From contig CM074129.1 in assembly GCA_037178625.1 (NCBI GenBank), positions 2,542,001 to 2,606,000 of the forward strand: a stretch of 64,000 nt of DNA, given 5' to 3'. Of this stretch, positions 1 through 12,144 are shown one piece after another. This DNA is from Skeletonema tropicum. Its lineage: Eukaryota > Bacillariophyta > Thalassiosirophyceae > Thalassiosirales > Thalassiosiraceae. Below the pieces are notes generated by a model, which saw nothing but the letters and a program-made list of their open reading frames with translations, made no database searches and was not told the origin of the DNA. Numbering within the stretch: the first letter of the stretch is position 1; each line of letters opens with the position of its first letter. Both the position numbers and the translations under genes were made by a program.

Positions 1-1985
1 GTGGTGATGAAAATCGGGCGGCCCAGCGGGGATGCCCGATTCGTGGTTCTACAAAAATCACAAATTGGACGACCATCTCTTTCTCGGGATAAAATGGGGT
101 TATTACGTAGGAGCATACTAATTCCTACAAAATTTGGACTAGGCGAGGCACAATGTAGCGTAGTGGGCAGCAGCAAGCTTCGGCTCTAAACTCCAGAGAG
201 ACGGACTCCCAAATTCAAAAATTATCTGACGAAGGAGGAGGAGGAGGAGGAGGAGGAGGAGGAGGAGGAGGAGGAGGAGAAACACCGCAGCAAAATTTGA
301 GCCCACCTCCCTCTATCCATCACCACCCTAATCAAAAGATACTACAGCTCTAATCTTCTACCGAAGCTTGGACAGCTCAGGGACGATGCGGATTTGAACT
401 CCTCTCACTCTCAGCTTTCCATAGCTATGTTGAACATTTTCTGAGCTCAAATACTCGCTGAGAACTAACATGCTGGCTAGGGTGACCATACACTTAGCCG
501 GTTGTGCAAAGCGCAAGCTCCCAGTGACTTGTATGCATGTATGATCGGAGTCGGAGTGAACACCTCAGCTCGCACTCACAGCAGCAGCAGCTCACGTTCA
601 GGGTGCTGTTTGGGAAATAATTGTAATCTGGTATGGTTATGGTAGTGGTAGTGTGGGGTGTTTGATGATAAAATGGCCCGAAGCCGAAGCTGAAGCCTGA
701 AGAACAGAGGTGTTGAAGAACAGAGGTGTTCATTCCAATTCCAATTCCAGGATGGATGCTTGTGATCAACTCGATATCGATAGGCAATATTGACTTTGAA
801 AACCGCAGATAAACATCTTGTATAGGATATTAACCTGATCCTGATATGATGATGATAATGATACGGCAACAGCAATTGGCCAACAATCACGCAGATGTGG
901 AGGTGAAAAAAAGGGGAGACTCCTACTCCTAGTACGAGAGTTGGGATTTAGAATACCTTGGCTATTTGGTAGTTGGGAGATAGCAAGTAAGACCGATCAC
1001 GTCGCGGAAAGCGGCCATTCCTATATATATTGCGATCAAAGGCAGTTGAGAAAATGAGTCCCTGAGACTAGGAGATAAAGAGCACAAGGATCCAAAGCAC
1101 ACCAAGCTGGTTAGGTTGCTGACCATTTTGATTTGTAGAATTCAAAAGGCAAAGTATGGCCATGTCAGTTCGGTATCTCTATCTTCGCACGGGGGTAGAC
1201 CCGGCATTAGAGTTGAAACGAGGTCGACAGGAGCGGGAAGAAGTGGGCCCAATATCGTGATGCAGACGCCACTTTGTGAATGATTGTAGTGTCGCAAATG
1301 CAAGGCGAATGGCCCCATGCAGATACACGGACCACTCGTAGAACGATTCATAAAATTTCCACTTTGTCTCTGTAGGCAGAAGACGGCCATGACCTTGACC
1401 TTGAAGTTGAAGGAAACGTCCCCCAATGTATGTACAGTCTATTTATGAAAGCCCGTGCCTTGACCTTGACAAGCGAACTGCGATGGGAAGAAGAGCATTC
1501 CGTATGTATGTATGTAAGCCATTCGATGTCGATGATGTTTTCGTTACCTGTGATGGGTAGAAAGTATCCCAGCATAAACACGCTATTTCAATGTGAGGGA
1601 ACGGGAACATCCCGCGTACGACAAAGCTGCAACGACGAAGCAACAAATTTTCAAAATCACTCTGATTTACACAGTTCAGTAAAATATTTGTGTGATGAAA
1701 CGGAATCGGTAGTAAGGGGGAAAACTTGAACTTGAGCAGTGGAGGAAAACCATCTCGAATTAAGAATGAGAAAGGGTAGACACGCCCCTGAATTTGGAAT
1801 GAGTGGAGAGGTGGACACTCCCCTTGGAGAAAAGAGTTGAAAATAGGAATAGAAACCTTGATTCTAAAGATAGTTGGACCTTGAAAGGGGGGGGTTGAGA
1901 CGCTGATTGTCGGAACCTCGGTTACCCTGAGACCTTGATCTTGATTCGATTGTAGAAGAGGTCGATGTCGATAGACCTTGATTTG
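1..1985. other. gene-poor stretch
   Basis: No open frame here shows a recognisable domain, a plausible intron structure or compositional signs of coding. Frames on the minus strand near 1443-2030 are open because they run through the diverged edge of the tandem repeat that follows. The only clear structure is the GAG microsatellite listed separately. A short + frame runs from base 1 to 189 and could be the end of something outside the window, but nothing supports it. Confidence 0.5.
232..280. repeat. (GAG)n microsatellite
   Basis: An almost uninterrupted GAG/GGA trinucleotide run of about 16 units. It lies outside any supported gene. The plus strand is pure purine across the run, which could favour triplex or slippage. 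Confidence 0.95.
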
Positions 1986-1989
1986 ATTG

Positions 1990-2445
1990 GAATGGGTTGT
2001 GAGACCATAAATTGAAATGAAACGGGCCACGTTCCTGATTTGAAAAGGTCGAACGACCTTGATTTAGATGTAGAGATGAGCGGGCCACGCTCGATTTTAG
2101 AGAAGGTCGTGATTTGATTTGATTGAATTGAATTGAAAGGTAGCGGGCCACGCTCCTATGTTGAAAAGGTCGAACGACCTTGATTTGATTTGATTGAATT
2201 GAATGAATTGAAAGGTAGCGGGCCACGCTCCTATGTTGAAAAGGTCGAACGACCTTGATTTGATTTGATTGAATTGAATTGAAAGGTAGCGGGCCACGCT
2301 CCTATGTTGAAAAGGTCGAACGACCTTGATTTGATTTGATTGAATTGAATTGAAAGGTAGCGGGCCACGCTCCTATGTTGAAAAGGTCGAACGACCTTGA
2401 TTTGATTTGATTGAATTGAATTGAAAGGTAGCGGGCCACGCTCCT
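1990..2445. repeat. 71-bp tandem repeat array
   Basis: From about 2107 to 2445 there are four and a half nearly identical units. The landmark GCGGGCCACG falls at about 2143, 2218, 2289, 2360 and 2431, giving spacings of 75, 71, 71 and 71 bp. More diverged copies extend left to about 1990. Each unit contains AAGGTCG-AA-CGACCTT, a 7-bp inverted repeat with a 2-base loop, and a run of TTGAT/TTGAA pentamers. Minus-strand frames through the array encode repeated peptides, but I treat these as by-products of the repeat. Confidence 0.93.
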
Positions 2446-3220
2446 AATTTGGCGTTCCTCTGTTGACTGCGGAGGGACTTCTGGTGATGCTGTAAAGCAT
2501 CCGAGTCATAGTCATTGAGTTTCAAATCTATGAGGATGTGTGAACGAAGTGATGGAGAAAATATGTATTTTGGAAATCCAAGACTCCTCCCGCCATTTTC
2601 GTCTAATACCTTCTGTGATTTCTCTTTCTGAGATCACAGAAATACCCTGTCTAAGATAGCAATAGCAAGAAGTAGGTACTTGGTGCTACGCTCAGAAGTA
2701 AGTCCTGCTGCACGATGGCCTACTGCTCGAGTCTATCGGTCGATCTCTTCTCTCCATAGACACATCATAAGACAGGCGGGGGCTCCTTCTCCCAAGAGAG
2801 AAGCATAATCACTCCAATTTGACTCCAATAACCCCATCTCTAATCAACTGCCTCAGGTCGACGCCTTCGAGCTCGGAATCCGAGAGATGGGTCCCGCCAA
2901 AAATCTCCAGTTACTACATCACATTGGCAGAACACACTGCTTTCACAGAGGTCCTCTGTCATGCTCATTGTACCAGAGATGATGAAGCCTACTTCTCAGA
3001 GAGGATCGTTGCATTATGTTGAGGCTCCAATGTGCTCCAAGCTTATTTGCGGTGAATGCTAACGCTGTTGCGTCTGATTCTACATCAACTATTGCAGCAT
3101 GGCTATACATGTAGGTGGCGACAATTTTGATAAGGTTGCTTGAGTATCTCACTGTAAACAGAAAAGTGTATTAAATAACAACTAATTTGATACATACTCA
3201 TGTGTATTCCGGACAAATGA
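2446..3220. other. intergenic, nothing recognised
   Basis: No supported gene. The stretch separates the 71-bp array from the aldo/keto reductase, which ends at 3221 on the minus strand. Short open frames here lack any recognisable motif. Confidence 0.4.
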
Positions 3221-4334
3221 TCACATTCCAATCGATGCTTTTTCAACAACTCCTAGACCAAGAAGGTCAAGCAAACGACACGTTGACATGACGACTCCAG
3301 CCAAGATTACAAACAACTTCCTTCTCCACACTGGAGAGTCAAGCGTACATCTAGTTAGTGCGACTCGATCCAATAGCTCCCTTTCATGACTCAACAAATC
3401 CCAATCCAAAGCAGACAGCGTATCAGATGCTTGCTGCTTCGATCGGCATCCTACAAGAGGAATCACATTATGTGATCGGCACCAATTCAAAGCAACTTGC
3501 GCCATTGATGCGTTGTGCTTGTCGGCAATTTGTCGAAGTGCTTCTCTCAATGCTTTCAAGTCACTCCATTCAATATGCATCATCTTGGCTGGCTTGTTGT
3601 GACTGAACTTAACTTCGTCCATGTTGTCTGTCAAAAGACCTTGGCCGAGACTGTTGTAAGCAATGATTGAAACCCCGAGCTCGTCACAGCATTTTTGCAT
3701 CTCTTGTAGAGCAGGGCTGTTGTAGTCCAAGAGACTGAAGTGAACTTGGTTGACGATAACAGGTATGCCAAACTTTTCACCAGCTGCAACTGCACGCCTC
3801 ACTTCGTCAGCAGAGCAATTGCTCAATCCCAATGCATCCAGCAACCCTTTTCGTTTGCAAGATGCTGCTGCTTCCACCCAGAACTCAACTGATCGAAATA
3901 GATGCATGGGACTAGTGCAAGAAGTAGATTGAAGCTTTGGTGATTCCCATCCGATCATTTGATGCACGAAGAGCATTCTCGAAATGTTGATGGGTAAAAC
4001 GCCAGGGTGATGGAAGAAACTTGGACATGAAGATTGCTTCATTGTCTTCTGATGCAGGTTCTTTTTGTCGCAATCGACCGAGTCTCTTCTCACTCGTACC
4101 TCCACCATATCCTTCCGCTGTATCAAATAGCACTACTCCCTTGGAACGGAATGCCGAGTAGATCTCATTTACCTCGCTTTCTGAGAGGACACCGCGCGAT
4201 CCGTTGAGTATGCTATCGACTGGGGTACTACCCCATTGAAGTGTCCCCAAAGCCAGAGGCGGTGATTCTTTGAATTGAGAAGGGAGGTGGCGTTGAAAGA
4301 GTGTGTCTGTTTCGTAGCTGATTTGAGGCGACAT
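3221..4334 (-). CDS. aldo/keto reductase, one reading-frame offset
   Basis: NAD(P)H-dependent oxidoreductase of the aldo/keto reductase superfamily (TIM barrel). The first part (4334 to about 3915) has the strand-1 motif LALGTLQWG, the catalytic Asp/Tyr region FDTAEGYGGG and the Lys in MSKFLPSPW. The second part, in another frame to 3221, continues with SPMHLF, the IGLSN-like LGLSNCSADEV and the NADP-binding IPLVGCRS. Between them the frame reads YFLH then a TAG stop. Omitting one base near 3912-3918 joins YFLH directly to SPMHLF, restoring the catalytic His region and a 370-residue protein of normal family length. There is no room for an intron. Either the base is a sequencing error or the gene is freshly broken. 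Substrate unknown. The start is the ATG at 4334. Confidence 0.85.
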
Positions 4335-4719
4335 ATTGTTAGCTTTTGTTCATATAGTGACTTTGCTTTTGTTTTTATGGCATTGTGAGAGCTGCGAGGA
4401 TAGCATAGTATGCTTGCATGCCGCATGTCGATCCGAAGGCGAAGAGTCGATTGGGGTTCGGGTTTCGGGTCTGGTTCCTGGTTCGTGTCTCTGCTCGGGT
4501 GATTACTTCTGCCGTTTGGTCTTGTCTAATTTTTAGAGGGGTATTGTAATCAATAGCATTACTACTATGTGGGGTAAGTAGATTTTATTCCATTTGATTC
4601 AATGCAAGGGGTGTCTACTTATTGCATCATATTGGATCTTCATTGGCGAAAAAATGAAAAATTGCACAAGCAAGATGTTTTATGGTGCATTATAAGAAGT
4701 GTAGGCGACCTCAATAACG

Positions 4720-6151
4720 ATGCAATCCAGAGCTTCCACCATAACATTAGCTTTCGTCGCCGGGCTGGCCGCTGTATGCCACCTCCTCCCAGCTGCATCA
4801 GCCGAGCCTCTCGAAAAGGACTTCAACTATAACGACGCACTTCAATATTACCACACCGAAACTGCAGCACTTCTGAAAAAATCATTGCTTCTCTGCAGGA
4901 TTCGCGATCGATGAAACAGATGAAGTGGATGAGATATATTTGGATTTTGCTGCGAGGGCATTGACAGCGGAGAAGGAGAGGATTGAACGTATTCGTGATG
5001 CTTTGAAGACACAACAACAACAAAATGCGGCTTCTCAAACTTGTTCCGAAGGAGAGGGGCAGTGCGATGCCGCCAAGAAGAACGACAAGTATTCATCTAA
5101 TTTTGGTCATTTCCTAACTCACGATTTGAAGCCTGGACAAGCAGAACTTATGAGGTGGGAAGACGATGGATCTGTAGTGCAAGATTACGCCGTTCGTGTC
5201 GGATTACCCCCCAATCTTGTCCCTACCATCAAAGCGTATGTGAAAGATATGGGATTGTTGGATATCATGACCAACATGCTGTATGATGATCCACTATCAC
5301 CAGGTGAAGCCAAATGGTTCTCGTTCCAATCTCCGTACCAAAAGGAAGTGATTGCCGGGGGCAGTAGTACTGATCCAATTCGGAATTTTACGTGGAACGT
5401 TGAACGTCCTGATAAGAAATGGAAGAGTGATATGCATTGGTTCAATACTGCGGATGAATTATCTCATGAAGAAGGACTAAGAGTATTGGCCAAGGGAGGA
5501 TTCGATCAGGTGTTGCAAGCTATTGGTGAGGAAATGGGATTGGATACATTGAATGTAGATAGTTTTGGATTTGTGGCTGTCACCAATTGTGATCGTGGGT
5601 TTATCCATACAGATTGGGAAGATGTGGATGGAAGGGCGTTCAATTTCCTCATTGGGATAGATTCCCCAGAAGATGCGGGACCGGAGCTCATTGTAGAGGG
5701 TGATAGGAAAGGAGAAATCTATTATGGTTCCAATGCAGGTATCTTGGTGGGAGATGGTACTCGACATGGAACAAGAGAGTGTGATCATCGTGCGTATCGT
5801 GGAGTACGCATCACTTGTTCCATCTATTTGTCTGATGTGACTAGTGATAACTTGGAGATATTAGCAGGCGATACAACTTCGATCTTTCCACCCACTGGAG
5901 AAACAGCCGCCGATTGGGTGTGGACTCAGAGAGGAAGGCATTGGAGCAAAGATGGTGGACGTAGTTTGGTGGATGATGTAGGACGTAAGCCGTACAACGT
6001 GAAAGATTTTATGGAAGGGTGCAAAAAGCAGTTGTGCACGCGAGATTCTGAAGGCATGTACAGAAATAAATGTATGAAGACATGCAAGGTGTTTATGGAT
6101 GATGAAGATTACAAGCCTGGAAAAGATAGGCGTGAGGTGTATGGATACTAG
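4720..6151 (+). CDS. secreted 2-oxoglutarate/Fe(II) dioxygenase (prolyl 4-hydroxylase-like)
   Basis: The protein starts with a clear signal peptide (hydrophobic core about residues 8-27, ending AASAEP), so it should enter the secretory pathway. The catalytic fold is in the C-terminal half: the iron ligands HTD at about residue 295 and a distal His in GTRHGT at about 349, followed by the 2-oxoglutarate-binding Arg in RGVRI at about 361. This order matches prolyl 4-hydroxylase-type dioxygenases. The C-terminus is Cys-rich (four or five Cys within about 30 residues). The first 54 residues and the rest are in different frames. A run of six A at 4876-4881 is where the frame must change by one base, giving 476 residues in total. 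An intron ending at the pyrimidine-rich TCTCTGCAG near 4898 is a less attractive alternative because I find no donor in the right phase. Substrate unknown. Confidence 0.82.
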
Positions 6152-6365
6152 TTTGTTTCAATGTGTCGCCCTGCGTAGATGTACTTAATTGCTTTTAGGA
6201 TAAGACTACTTAAAAGTTGAGACAAATTACCATACTTATTGAAATGCACACTCAAAGCTGATCCACATACTTCCAGAGTTCTGTGCTGATGTGAGCGTCT
6301 AAGGATACTTCTGATTTCTGATGATGGAAGAGAACTCTTTTCAACTCCACCTCGCTCAAGACCCG

Positions 6366-6431
6366 AAGCCCGATTGTAAGTCTACGATCGATCTCTCAAA
6401 GCCCGATTGTAAGTCTACGATCGATCTCTCA
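6366..6431. repeat. 33-bp direct duplication
   Basis: Two adjacent copies of a 33-bp unit containing the palindrome-like GATCGATC, starting at 6366 and 6399. They sit about 65 bp upstream of the small ORF at 6497 and so lie in its probable promoter or 5' UTR. Confidence 0.9.
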
Positions 6432-6496
6432 CAAAAAATAGACTAACAACAATCAAACAAGTGCTTAGGTAACAGAGAATAGCAAACAAATAGAAA

Positions 6497-6721
6497 ATGA
6501 TGCGAGGCTTGGTCGAAGTAACGAGGAGGAGTGCCCAACAAATGGCTGGTGGATGTCCTTCATTCGGCAGCGGATGTAGCAGCAGAATCCCAGCTACCAG
6601 TCGAGGTTTGGTAACAAAAGCCACACCAACCCCTAAAAAAATATGGACTGTGGAGGAAGTACAACAAGAAAAGGCTTTCCGTGATGAACTCTACAAGTAC
6701 TGGGAGACATCAATGATGTAA
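6497..6721 (+). CDS. small basic N-terminal protein, possibly mitochondrial
   Basis: A 74-residue protein that I do not recognise. The first 40 residues are rich in Arg, Ser, Gly and Ala without acidic residues except one Glu, which resembles a mitochondrial presequence. The C-terminal part (KKIWTVEEVQQEKAFRDELYKYW) is a charged amphipathic helix, as in small respiratory-chain accessory subunits; that resemblance is general, not a family assignment. It converges on the kinase gene, whose stop is 100 bp away. An independent short gene is plausible because the frame begins with tandem Met and ends cleanly. Confidence 0.55.
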   Translation: MMRGLVEVTRRSAQQMAGGCPSFGSGCSSRIPATSRGLVTKATPTPKKIWTVEEVQQEKAFRDELYKYWETSMM

Positions 6722-6821
6722 TTTCTGAATGAGCTTATTGACGGAGATGAGAACTACTGAAAGTCGATCTTGATCAAATACACTAAATAGTCATACAACC
6801 AAACTATCAGTAAAGCAACAG

Positions 6822-9800
6822 TTATTCTGTAGTGGAGTTTCTCTTCAACTCTTCATATTGCTGTGATCCATTTGGGTTCGTTTGATTCAGCCCTCTCGCC
6901 TGTGCTTGTGCCATCAAATTAGCATTAACAATCGCATTTAGATGATGTGCCGGTATTTGTTGTCCTTGTGGTGCACTACCATATTCACCAAAACTTGCGT
7001 TCTGAAAGAAAGGAAGTGAATTTCCAAGAGACATGGGGGTGCCTTGTGCAAGATAGCCCCCATGCGTAGAAGAATTTGAAAGCTGTCTTTGAAGTTTTGG
7101 TGCGTCCATGTTCGCTGCTTGAGCTGCCATTCCTCCTTGTTGAGGCGCATCCGAATAATCCGCCAATTGTTGTGCGAGAAGACTGGTCGCAGTGCCACCG
7201 ATGCCGGCACTACCATTGTACTGAGAGTTCATACCAGCAAACTGTTCTTGCAAACCTAAAGTGTGAAGGAGGTTGTTCCCTGTACTCCGTATATCTGCAT
7301 AACTTCCATAATTTCGAGAAGGTGATGGGATATTGTTCAGGTTCAAACTTCCCACCGAAGAATTGGAATATTGTCTTTGAAGCGCACTCAAGAGGAAATC
7401 GTTACCCCCTGGAACCACACCAGGACGTTGAAGAGCATACCCAAGCTCACTTTCCAAGTTTGGATTATAACTTGGGGCGCCGTTATAATAGGCTCCAGAA
7501 AAGCTCTGTGCACCCATAGGTTGAGGAGGAGGAGGCATGTGAGGAATTGGAATGAGGAAAGGTTCGCTCCCGTCACGGACTTGCGGCTGTTGCTGTGACG
7601 CCGATTGCACAAAATTGTCACTGCCACGTCTTCCGGCTAAATTTTGGTAGGAGCCCGCTAGCTGCTGATAAGAGCTCGCTAGTTGGTTATATGACATGGG
7701 AATTCCCATACCTGCTGCAGCATGCGTCAAGCTTGCAGAATGAGGGAACCCTTGCATCCCATTAAACAATGATGGAGGTGGAGAATTTTGACCGAGAGAA
7801 CTTGCTTGTCGACCAAGTGACATTGCATCTGCCATGGCGGCCATTTGTGACGTTACTGACATAGCCGGAGATTGAGGTTCCAAGTGCAATGAGTTTCTTA
7901 ATGGGGTTCCGTAAATATCCAACGTTCTTGCCGGCAAAAGATAAGTGTTCGTGTTTTCCGCCGCCGCTGTTTCTGGTACAGATTGCTGCGTGGTTATGCT
8001 AGATCGACGGGAACCCTTCTTTTGGACAACCATGAGTTTCCTTCTCGGTATCGATGGATCCCACGGCTGCACCCAGGATATATCATAAGGCTTTGGTGTT
8101 ACCTTCGTACCATCCTTTGCCTACGTCAATCTTAATACGATATGACTTGCTTCCACTCAAAAACGGGTGCATAGATGCCTGGAATGCAGTGTATCGCTTC
8201 CAGGGATCTGGATCCAACAACCCTCTCAAAAAATGAACAAAGAGGCCCAGCTCTTCTTTCTCCTTCTTTGTCTTTCCCGAGCCGTGATGCATGACTATAT
8301 CCTCGAGCTTTTTCTTTTTGAAATACCTGCTCGTTGGCTGCTGTTCTAACTTGTGTGCACCTCCCTTCGACTGTTTTTCTTCTTCACTGAGATGATTGAT
8401 GTACTCCTGACGAGTCCTGAACTCCCACTTAGTACGATGGGGAGTTCCTTCCTTCATTGAGACATCTAAATCTGAGGGCGTGTTAGATGAAGGCCTAGAA
8501 GTCGATGACTTGAAGAACTTTTTCGATTTACTGCCTTGCTCCAGCATCCATCCAGGCAGATTTCCAATCATTTCGAGAATTCTACCCACCTGGTCGTGCT
8601 CATGTACGCCAGGGAGGATGGGTAATCCCAAAAAAAGCTCCGCGGCTACACATCCTAGTGACCACATGTCAATTGCTGAATCGTAAGGCAACCCGACAAG
8701 AACTTCTGGGCTCCGATAGAACCGAGATTGGATGTAAGTATGAGTCGTTTGACCCTCGAAGCACGCTGAGCCGAAATCAATTAGTTTGATCCATTGCTCC
8801 TCTTCGACTATGGCAGGGTCGGCTTCCTCATCATTGGCCTCGCTATTTTTGTCACTTCCGTTTTGACTGCTGCTTTTGGCAATCATTTGGTCAATAGCAT
8901 CATTCCGCACCATCAGCATATTCTCTGGCTTCAAGTCACAGTGAACAACGTTTTTCCTCCCCAGTAACTTTATACCATCAATTGCTTGTCGTAGTAACGT
9001 TTTTACCACACCGAGTGGTAACCCTCGAAATTGTCGTTTCTTGAGTAATTCGTAGAGGTTCGATCCTAACATTTCAAACACTAGGCACAGGTGCGATTGA
9101 TGCATAAAATAGTACATAAGACGAATAATGGCGTCCCCGTTTCCACCGGAGGGAGGAGTACCGTCAGCAGTAGACAAGCTTCCAGAATATGACAAGTCCT
9201 TCGAGCTTGACATTGCATTACTATCAACTGTAGATGACATAGCTGATACATCACCCTCATCTTTCTCACTGGAACCAATTCCAATCGTACTCAGCTTTCT
9301 GAAAACATCAATTTCTACAGCTGCCTGCCTCGTGTAAGCGGGTTTGTTCTTGACAATTTTGACAGCCACATTTTCGGCCACTCTTGGTTTCAACGCAATG
9401 GAAAACTTGTGCAAATGTTCCTTGTCCTAATAACGACACGACTTCGTACTCGACAATTCCGTTGTCATCGGTACCTTCGCCCACTGCGTCGGCGCACGAT
9501 TCGTTTTGTGTTGGTGGGTGAGAGTGCATACTTTTCCGAGGTATGTGGAAGACGTCTCCTTTGTAAACTATGAGGTTGCCTTCCACATTGTCTAGCCCAC
9601 CATTTGCGGACGGTTTGGACGGGTTGGTAAGAACCGGCCCACGCTCTCTTGCCTCCTTGGGTTCTTGCGGGACAGCCGGTGCTGGAATATCGATGGACCT
9701 TTGTTCCGTCTTTTGAGAGTGAGATTTGCCCGTTTCTAAAGCTGCACTCATGAGACCTTTCTCCGCTGCTTGGTCTTGCGTTACCTGATGTACTGGCTCT

Positions 9801-10811
9801 GTAGATAGTTCATCCTCCTCCTCGAGGACAGAATTCATTTTCCCTCCTAAACTAGCTCCTAAACTGGACGAAAGAGCCGAATTGTATCCCCCTATACCGT
9901 TCACTAATTGGCTAGGGTGCAACGGTACAGTTGGAGAGACGCGTTTTTTCCCGTTTATTATTTCTCCCGGGGCAGCAAACATAGTCATATTATCATTCAT
10001 TGCAGCCACATCCATGCCAATCTGGTTTGGCAATGCGCCCGCTACCGCATTCCCGTTCGCGTCCACCAGTTGTGATAAACTTGATTCACTTACTGCTGTC
10101 GGCTGAGCTGCTGAAAGTTGAGAATTGAGTGCGTCAATAAGTCCGCTACTCGTGGTGTTGATAACATTGGCACTTGGAGCACTCATCCTTGGACCTCCTC
10201 CCATGCCTATTCCATTATTTCCTACGAAAGCGTTTGGATTGTTCCCGAGAGCCTGTAATAATTGCTGTGAGCCTACGGTGCCTGGAACCAAAGAAGGGTG
10301 CCCTTGACCTGCCATGGGATTAGGAGGGGGCATCATTTGATTCTGTCCTTGTCCATTCTGCTGTGCCTGTAAAGATTTGTTGAAGCATTTGGTTTTGCTG
10401 CTGCAACATCATCAATTGCATTAATTGGCTGCTATTCACTTGATATGATGGCTGCTGAAGGTTCGAAGGCATTTGTTGTTGTTGGTGTTGTTGCAGCTGC
10501 TCCTTCTGCATTTGTTGCTGCAGCTGTTGCATTTGATGATGCATCTGATTTTGCATCTGTATCGAAGATTGCAGCCCCCCACTGCCCATATTCCCGTACA
10601 TGCCCATACCGTCAGGCATCTGGACTGCAGCAACTCCGTGACTTCCATGGTCTGCATATTCTGCCTTCGCAACCTTCATGGTCCGATCATAAATGAGGGC
10701 GGAATTGTTGGCTTCATCCGCGGGCTGCGGGTGTTGCATCCCCTGTAGATGCGATGGCACTTGTTGAGTAGAAGATCCAGTGATGGCATGGGTATCTTTC
10801 TCTTGAGTCAT
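6822..10811 (-). CDS. YAK1/DYRK-family dual-specificity protein kinase
   Basis: A large regulatory kinase, 1328 residues once three one-base frame offsets are allowed. The N-terminal 450 residues are Gln/Met/Asn-rich and low complexity. The kinase domain runs from about 455 to 890: glycine loop LGQGTFAQVF, VAIK-type NVAVKIVKN, catalytic HCDLKPENM at about 623, IDFGSACF at about 678, and the DYRK activation loop YIQSRFYRSPE with the autophosphorylated Tyr. HCDLKPEN in place of HRDLKPEN is typical of DYRK/YAK1. The C-terminal 420 residues are again Gln/Ser/Asn-rich. Frame changes occur at T-runs on the plus strand (A-runs in the coding strand): 10376-10378, 9371-9374 and 8116-8118. In each, dropping one base rejoins the family consensus exactly. 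YAK1 kinases act in growth arrest and stress signalling. Confidence 0.9.
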
Positions 10812-12144
10812 GTTGAGATGTTGTGATGGGTTGTAACTGGAAGTAATGCAAATCAGACGAAAGAATCTCTCTGCGGGATAGATGCCAGGGAAGATGAATG
10901 AAGTTAGGTTAGAGAGGCAAAGGGGTTGGGCAAATGATCATGATGATGGCATAGTGCTGGTGGTTCTCGTCGGCCCAACAGAGAAAAAGAACACACTCAA
11001 ACCTCCCTAAAAGTTCTCAACTTGCAAAATCTGCTCATAATAGCACAACATAACGGGCATTATCACCTTGGAAATGCTCGGCCTTCATTATTATCAACTT
11101 ACCTCCGGCAGGATTGGGCAGCCAAGGTCAAGATGTTACAAAATTTCAATACCAATCAATCCAATTGAACAAACATCAAATGCAATGAAACTGCACGCCT
11201 CATTTTGCAGGCAAGTAATGTTCGCCTCGAGTTCGGGTGTAGAACACGTAAGGGTGGGTTTAAGTCTGAACGAAGTGCTTGTGAAAGGCCGTCGCACTTG
11301 AATTAAATCGCCAGGGGTCGACCTGCCATCTGTTCGAGAACGGCACGCTCTCGTCTGCAGGCTTCAGGCAGGGCAGTCAGGAGTTCAGGCAGCAGCGCCA
11401 GTGGCAGGTGAGAGTCTGCGCTGGTGCTTCGTTCGAGTGATGGTAAACTCCACATCTGGCTAGAAACCTGCCTTTCTAGATACTGAAGAAAAAAAGTCTA
11501 CGACATTTTCTTAGCGGGAATTAGTATTAATGCGTGCATCACAACTGCAAAATGAGTCAAAAGCCCTGCCCCTAAACTCGACGTTCGCATAAAAGAACAA
11601 GGAATTAGTATCAATTTTAGGGTTAGGGTTAAGGATAGGATTTAGCGCCAAGAGTGAACCTCCAACTAAATACCCCCGCTCGGCTTAGACCCCCCCTCCA
11701 AATCACAGCCTAGCCAATATTTAAACCCCCCTCCCGGTTTCAACTAGCACATACTCTAAGGGATTAGTATGAGACTATTCCGAAAGTCAGACCCCCCTCT
11801 CTAGAGCAGGCTAGCCAAAATTTTTAGACCCCCCGGGGTTCTTAGTTAGTGAGGTACAGTAGCTCCATACTTATATGGTAGCATATCAAATAATGTCGTG
11901 TTGGTGTAGCAGTGATCGAGCTGATGAGACAAATTGTTTTATTTCAGACTCTCCGCAAGGACTGCTCTTGGAATCAATAAAATTGGGCTAATATTGGCTT
12001 AGTTATGGCCGGCGGACTCTAATCAGCCAAATTCAGCCTTGCGCGAGAAAGAGTTAACTCTTGCTACTATGAAAGCTTTTTCTTTAATTATATAAGTAAA
12101 GTAGCTCCGCACTAACTTTGCGTCTTTGTTTTTGTAGAATTAGT
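10812..12144. other. intergenic between divergent-end genes; C-rich imperfect repeat
   Basis: No supported gene. 10812-11050 is presumably the 5' region of the kinase. At about 11680-11850 an imperfect tandem repeat of about 100 bp is visible: two blocks each hold a run of six or more C, CAG-CTAGCCAA and an A/T stretch ending in another C-run. At 11617-11634 there are two and a half TTAGGG-like units, too few to call a telomeric tract. Confidence 0.5.

Noticed and set aside
360..420. tRNA-like T-loop on the minus strand (GTTCAAATCC)
   Set aside because: The flanking bases do not form a T-stem and no acceptor or anticodon arm is present.
1443..2297. Long minus-strand frames encoding repeated RYLSIQFNQIKSRSF-type peptides
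   Set aside because: They follow the 71-bp tandem repeat, occur in several overlapping frames and have no start or domain.
11617..11634. TTAGGG-like units, possible telomeric tract
   Set aside because: Only two and a half units in ordinary intergenic DNA; too short to mean anything.
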